This document shows positions 15,548 to 18,108 of a stretch of 18,108 bases of DNA, piece after piece. Positions within the stretch are counted from its first letter, which is position 1; each line of letters starts with the position of its first letter. Both the position numbers and the translations under genes were made by a program. This DNA comes from BMS3Bbin07 sp036244995 (GTDB lineage: Bacteria; Nitrospirota; Thermodesulfovibrionia; Thermodesulfovibrionales; JdFR-85): positions 1-18,108 of the forward strand of contig BTTF01000043.1 in NCBI GenBank assembly GCA_036244995.1, read 5' to 3'. The notes under the pieces were generated by a model. That model worked only from the letters and a program-made list of their open reading frames with translations. It was not told where the DNA came from and ran no database searches.

Positions 15548-15583
15548 AAGACCACAAAGACTTTTAGCTTAGTGGTCTTTTTT
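15548..15583 (+). terminator. Intrinsic terminator-like hairpin inside the cold-shock leader
   Basis: AAGACCAC (15548-15555) pairs perfectly with GTGGTCTT (15572-15579) around a 16-base loop, and the right arm runs into six T (15578-15583) plus more AT. It lies about 27 bases after the predicted transcription start and 40 bases before the ribosome site. It should stop transcription or at least pause it unless relieved, so it may be an attenuator or the end of a short leader RNA. Confidence 0.65.
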
Positions 15584-15639
15584 ATTAGATGCGGAGTAAT
15601 TCCGGGACTTTAGTTTTTAAGTAAGGAGGTACGAGAGAA

Positions 15640-15840
15640 ATGGCTAATGGAACAGTAAAATGGTTCAACGAGTCCAAGGGTTTTGGTTTTATCACAAGTG
15701 AAGACGGCAGCGATGTGTTCGTCCACTATTCCTCAATCCAGGACGATGGGTTTAAGTCACTTGCCGAGGGAGAATCAGTCAGCTTCGATATTGAAGAGGG
15801 CCCAAAGGGTCCCAAGGCAGTAAATGTGGTTAGACAGTAA
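15640..15840 (+). CDS. Cold-shock domain protein (CspA family)
   Basis: 66 residues, the standard length of a single cold-shock domain. RNP1 is KGFGFI (13-18) and RNP2 is VFVHYS (26-31); the usual VFVHFS carries Tyr30 here. It should bind single-stranded RNA and DNA and act as an RNA chaperone in the cytoplasm. TAAGGAGGT (15622-15630) is a near-perfect ribosome site nine bases before the ATG. The gene stands alone, with a promoter, a long structured leader and a downstream hairpin. Whether it is cold-induced or constitutive cannot be told from the sequence. Confidence 0.97.
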   Translation: MANGTVKWFNESKGFGFITSEDGSDVFVHYSSIQDDGFKSLAEGESVSFDIEEGPKGPKAVNVVRQ

Positions 15841-15860
15841 TCGACTCTGTAATTGACCAA

Positions 15861-15914
15861 AGAAAGTCCCTCTGTTTAACATCTTTTTAACAAAGGTTAA
15901 CAAAGGGACTTTCT
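15861..15914 (+). terminator. Long hairpin after the cold-shock gene
   Basis: AGAAAGTCCCT (15861-15871) pairs perfectly with AGGGACTTTCT (15904-15914), extended inward by TGTTTAAC / GTTAACA with one bulge. It starts 20 bases after the stop codon. A T-run is lacking on the plus strand (TTTCTATAAAT follows), so termination may rely on stem strength, or the stem may protect the mRNA 3' end. The loop side contains the direct repeat TTAACAAAGG twice. Confidence 0.7.
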
Positions 15915-16196
15915 ATAAATTCTCTATAAATCAGTTAAAAACCTTCCATCCGAGTAAACCCGCTCAACAATAGTCTCAACATCAGAAACCGTGCTTTTTT
16001 ATAATATCCTTAGTTTCTTGCTATCCCCCCATTTCTTTCCCAGGTACCGATGGTTTTTACAATTGGTGGTTTATAGGGACTGGTCAAGACCTCGCAGAAT
16101 ATCCTGTATTGGAGCATCTCAAGGCCGGCAGGTGTATAACTGCATGTAAACCATGGGAATTTATCCTGCAGGATAGTTATACTTAAAGGGGTGAAC
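15915..16196. other. Gene-free stretch before the sulfatase-like gene
   Basis: Together with the csp hairpin this is a 356-base gap. It contains TCTATAAAT twice in tandem (15913-15930 region), a TATAAT at 16000-16005 with no clear -35 box, and the nested palindrome at 16134-16182. A minus-strand frame (16303-16010) overlaps it and the next gene; it has no recognisable motif and I do not call it. Confidence 0.5.
16134..16182. promoter_or_regulatory. Nested palindromes just upstream of the phosphoglycerol transferase gene
   Basis: TATCCTGCAGGATA (16162-16175) is a perfect 14-base palindrome. A second pair, GTATAACT (16134-16141) and AGTTATAC (16175-16182), encloses it. The right edge is 14 bases before the ATG. 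This could be a dimeric repressor operator or an mRNA structure next to the ribosome site. No regulator gene is adjacent. Confidence 0.45.
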
Positions 16197-18104
16197 ATGT
16201 CGAAATATATAAAAAATCGTTTTATTTTAATAGGCTTGTTGATAGTGATATTTGTCGCCATCAGCTTAACCTCAAGAACAATATTGCTGTTTGCCAATTT
16301 CAATCAGCTTGATTTCGGCTTTGTCATATTAATAAAATTGTTCCTGGTGGGGTTGTTTTATGATTTTGTTGCGGCCATATATTATGTAGCGCCTTTTGCG
16401 GTATATGTTGCTTTGATGCCTGACAGGATATTCAATAATACATTTCATAAATACATGCTCTGGCTCTTTTTGTTTGTTAATATTAATTTACTTGTTTTTA
16501 ATGCTTTTTCTGAATGGTTTTTTTGGGATGAGTTTGGGAAAAGGTTTAATTTTATTGCTGTTGATTACCTTGTATATACACAGGAGGTTATACATAATAT
16601 CCTTGAATCATACCCGATCCCTTTGCTTCTTACCGCAGTATTCATAATTAGTTCCGTTATCTTTTATTTTATTTATAAGAAAAGAGCTGTTCTTGGTTTT
16701 GCATTTGATTCTCCCCAGGGCTATCTGCAACGATTGAAAGTTGCCGCAGTTTTTATCCTTTTACCTTTCCTGTTCTTTAATGTACTTAACAAGCAATCTT
16801 TAGCAGACATCTCTGATAATCAATATGATAATGAATTATCCAAGGATGGACTTTATTCTCTATTTTCCGCCTTTAGAAATAATACCCTGGACTATGATGA
16901 GTTCTATAAGACCGGGAATATAAAAACTGTAATGTCTAATCTGAAGAGCTTGACCGGATTTGATGATAACTCCTTAAAGTTCATAAGAAAAGAAGGTAAA
17001 GAGTTAAAGTATAATATTATTTTGATTATGGTTGAGAGCCTCAGTGCAGAATATATGGGAGTTTTTGGCGATAACCGCGGGTTAACTCCCAACCTGGACA
17101 GGTTAGCTGAAAAATCTCTGTTTTTCAATAATTTTTATGCAACAGGGACAAGAACAGTCAGGGGGATGGAAGCCGTTACCTTATCTGTTCCTCCAACACC
17201 CGGAAGAAGTATTGTTAAAAGGCCGGACAACCATAATATGTTTTCTTCAGGGTTTATATTTAAGGAAAAGGGATATGAGAATAAATTTATTTATGCTGGA
17301 TATGGTTATTTTGATAATATGAATGATTTCTTTTCACATAACGGGTTTGATATTGTCGATAGAACGGATATGACCAGAGAGGAGATAACATTTTCCAATG
17401 TATGGGGGGTGTGCGATGAGGATCTATTTAATAAGGCGCTAAGAGAATCGGATAAATCATACAGGAAAGGCAAACCGTTTTTTAATTACATAATGACAAC
17501 TTCCAATCATAGGCCATATACCTATCCTGATGGAAAAATAGATATACCATCGCATACGGGAAGGGCAGGAGGTGTGAAATACACGGATTATTCTATTGAA
17601 CAATTCCTGAAAAAGGCAGAACACAAACCCTGGTTTAAAAATACTATCTTTGTCATAGTAGCAGACCACAATGGAGGAAGTGCCGGAAAGACATCATTAC
17701 CTGCATGGCGATACAGGATTCCTCTTTTAATCTATGCGCCGAATATTATAGCCCCGAATACGATAAATAAAGTATCTTCCCAAATCGATCTTATGCCTAC
17801 TCTTTTTTCAATTATGAACTGGAGCTATGAAAGTAAATTTTACGGCAAGGATATACTTGACAAGAAATTTCGTGAAAGGGCATTTATCGGAACTTACCAG
17901 AAGTTGGGGTTTTTAAGAAACAGAAGGCTTCTTATATTGGAACCGGACAGGAGTGTTCATGAGTATAATATAGTTAATCAGGGTCTTAGAAGTATCAAAT
18001 ATAAAGAAATTACTCCTTTAAAGAAAGATGAATCGGATGCGATAACATATTATCAAAGTGCAAGTTATTTATATAAACATCATCTGAATAGATGGAAACA
18101 GTGA
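16197..18104 (+). CDS. LtaS/OpgB-like membrane phosphoglycerol transferase (alkaline phosphatase superfamily)
   Basis: 635 residues from the ATG at 16197, which has AGGGG five bases upstream; an in-frame GTG at 16191 would add two. About five membrane segments fill the first 200 residues, followed by a large outward-facing sulfatase-type domain, the layout of lipoteichoic acid synthase and of OpgB/MdoB. Metal and catalytic positions are visible: Glu280 in IMVESLS, a probable nucleophile Thr320 in ATGTRTVRGME, and Asp490-His491 in VADHNGG. The family moves phosphoglycerol (or a related phospho-group) from phosphatidylglycerol to an acceptor; in a diderm the acceptor would more likely be a periplasmic glucan or surface glycan than lipoteichoic acid. 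The gene is much more AT-rich than its neighbours, possibly acquired separately. Exact donor and acceptor cannot be read. Confidence 0.88.
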   Translation: MSKYIKNRFILIGLLIVIFVAISLTSRTILLFANFNQLDFGFVILIKLFLVGLFYDFVAAIYYVAPFAVYVALMPDRIFNNTFHKYMLWLFLFVNINLLVFNAFSEWFFWDEFGKRFNFIAVDYLVYTQEVIHNILESYPIPLLLTAVFIISSVIFYFIYKKRAVLGFAFDSPQGYLQRLKVAAVFILLPFLFFNVLNKQSLADISDNQYDNELSKDGLYSLFSAFRNNTLDYDEFYKTGNIKTVMSNLKSLTGFDDNSLKFIRKEGKELKYNIILIMVESLSAEYMGVFGDNRGLTPNLDRLAEKSLFFNNFYATGTRTVRGMEAVTLSVPPTPGRSIVKRPDNHNMFSSGFIFKEKGYENKFIYAGYGYFDNMNDFFSHNGFDIVDRTDMTREEITFSNVWGVCDEDLFNKALRESDKSYRKGKPFFNYIMTTSNHRPYTYPDGKIDIPSHTGRAGGVKYTDYSIEQFLKKAEHKPWFKNTIFVIVADHNGGSAGKTSLPAWRYRIPLLIYAPNIIAPNTINKVSSQIDLMPTLFSIMNWSYESKFYGKDILDKKFRERAFIGTYQKLGFLRNRRLLILEPDRSVHEYNIVNQGLRSIKYKEITPLKKDESDAITYYQSASYLYKHHLNRWKQ

Positions 18105-18108
18105 AGAT

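Larger units (their letters stand above)
15327..15639. other. Divergent lysA / cold-shock control region without a gene
   Basis: This 313-base gap holds a candidate leftward lysA promoter, an imperfect GC-rich repeat, a good rightward cold-shock promoter, an intrinsic terminator-like hairpin in the cold-shock leader and the cold-shock ribosome site. I see no coding frame in it. Confidence 0.7.

Noticed and set aside
16010..16303. 97-codon open frame on the minus strand before and across the phosphoglycerol transferase start
   Set aside because: It overlaps the strong start of the sulfatase-like gene, has no known domain and no clear ribosome site. A decayed gene fragment cannot be excluded but is not supported.

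Overview
The window reads as chromosomal DNA from a diderm bacterium. It carries meso-diaminopimelate-type lysine and cell-wall genes, a full Rod (elongasome) operon and a transfer RNA, but no phage, transposase or CRISPR signal. Base composition is intermediate over most of the window and clearly AT-richer in the last 2 kb. Gene content and protein flavour would fit Nitrospirota or a Desulfobacterota-like lineage, but this is a low-confidence inference without a search.

Positions 1-5970 form a divergent alpha-glucan module. On the minus strand is a glycoside hydrolase family 57 protein with a DUF3536 tail (running off the left edge, no stop in the window). On the plus strand is a 1148-residue protein that looks like a plant-type alpha-glucan, water dikinase (GWD): two N-terminal CBM45-like starch-binding repeats, a GWD-specific middle region, a phosphohistidine domain and a C-terminal ATP-binding domain, in the GWD order rather than the PEP-synthase order. 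GWD is the enzyme that phosphorylates starch in plants, so a bacterial copy beside an amylase-type hydrolase is the most striking content here.

Positions 6020-15326 are all on the minus strand. Read in the direction of transcription they are lysA, dapF, a small PilZ protein, dapA, an RDD membrane protein, mreB, mreC, mreD, mrdA (PBP2), rodA and an elongator-type tRNA-Met(CAT). Short gaps and ATGA overlaps suggest one or two operons joining diaminopimelate/lysine metabolism with the machinery that builds the lateral cell wall. dapB and a DAP aminotransferase, which are often near dapA, are not in the window.

Positions 15327-15639 are a divergent control region. It drives lysA leftward and, on the plus strand, a cold-shock protein gene. 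The cold-shock leader contains a strong intrinsic terminator-like hairpin between a good promoter and the ribosome binding site, which suggests attenuation or a short leader RNA. After the cold-shock gene comes a long hairpin, then about 280 bases without a gene containing a nested palindrome, and then an AT-rich gene for a membrane-anchored LtaS/OpgB-like phosphoglycerol transferase that ends just before the right edge.
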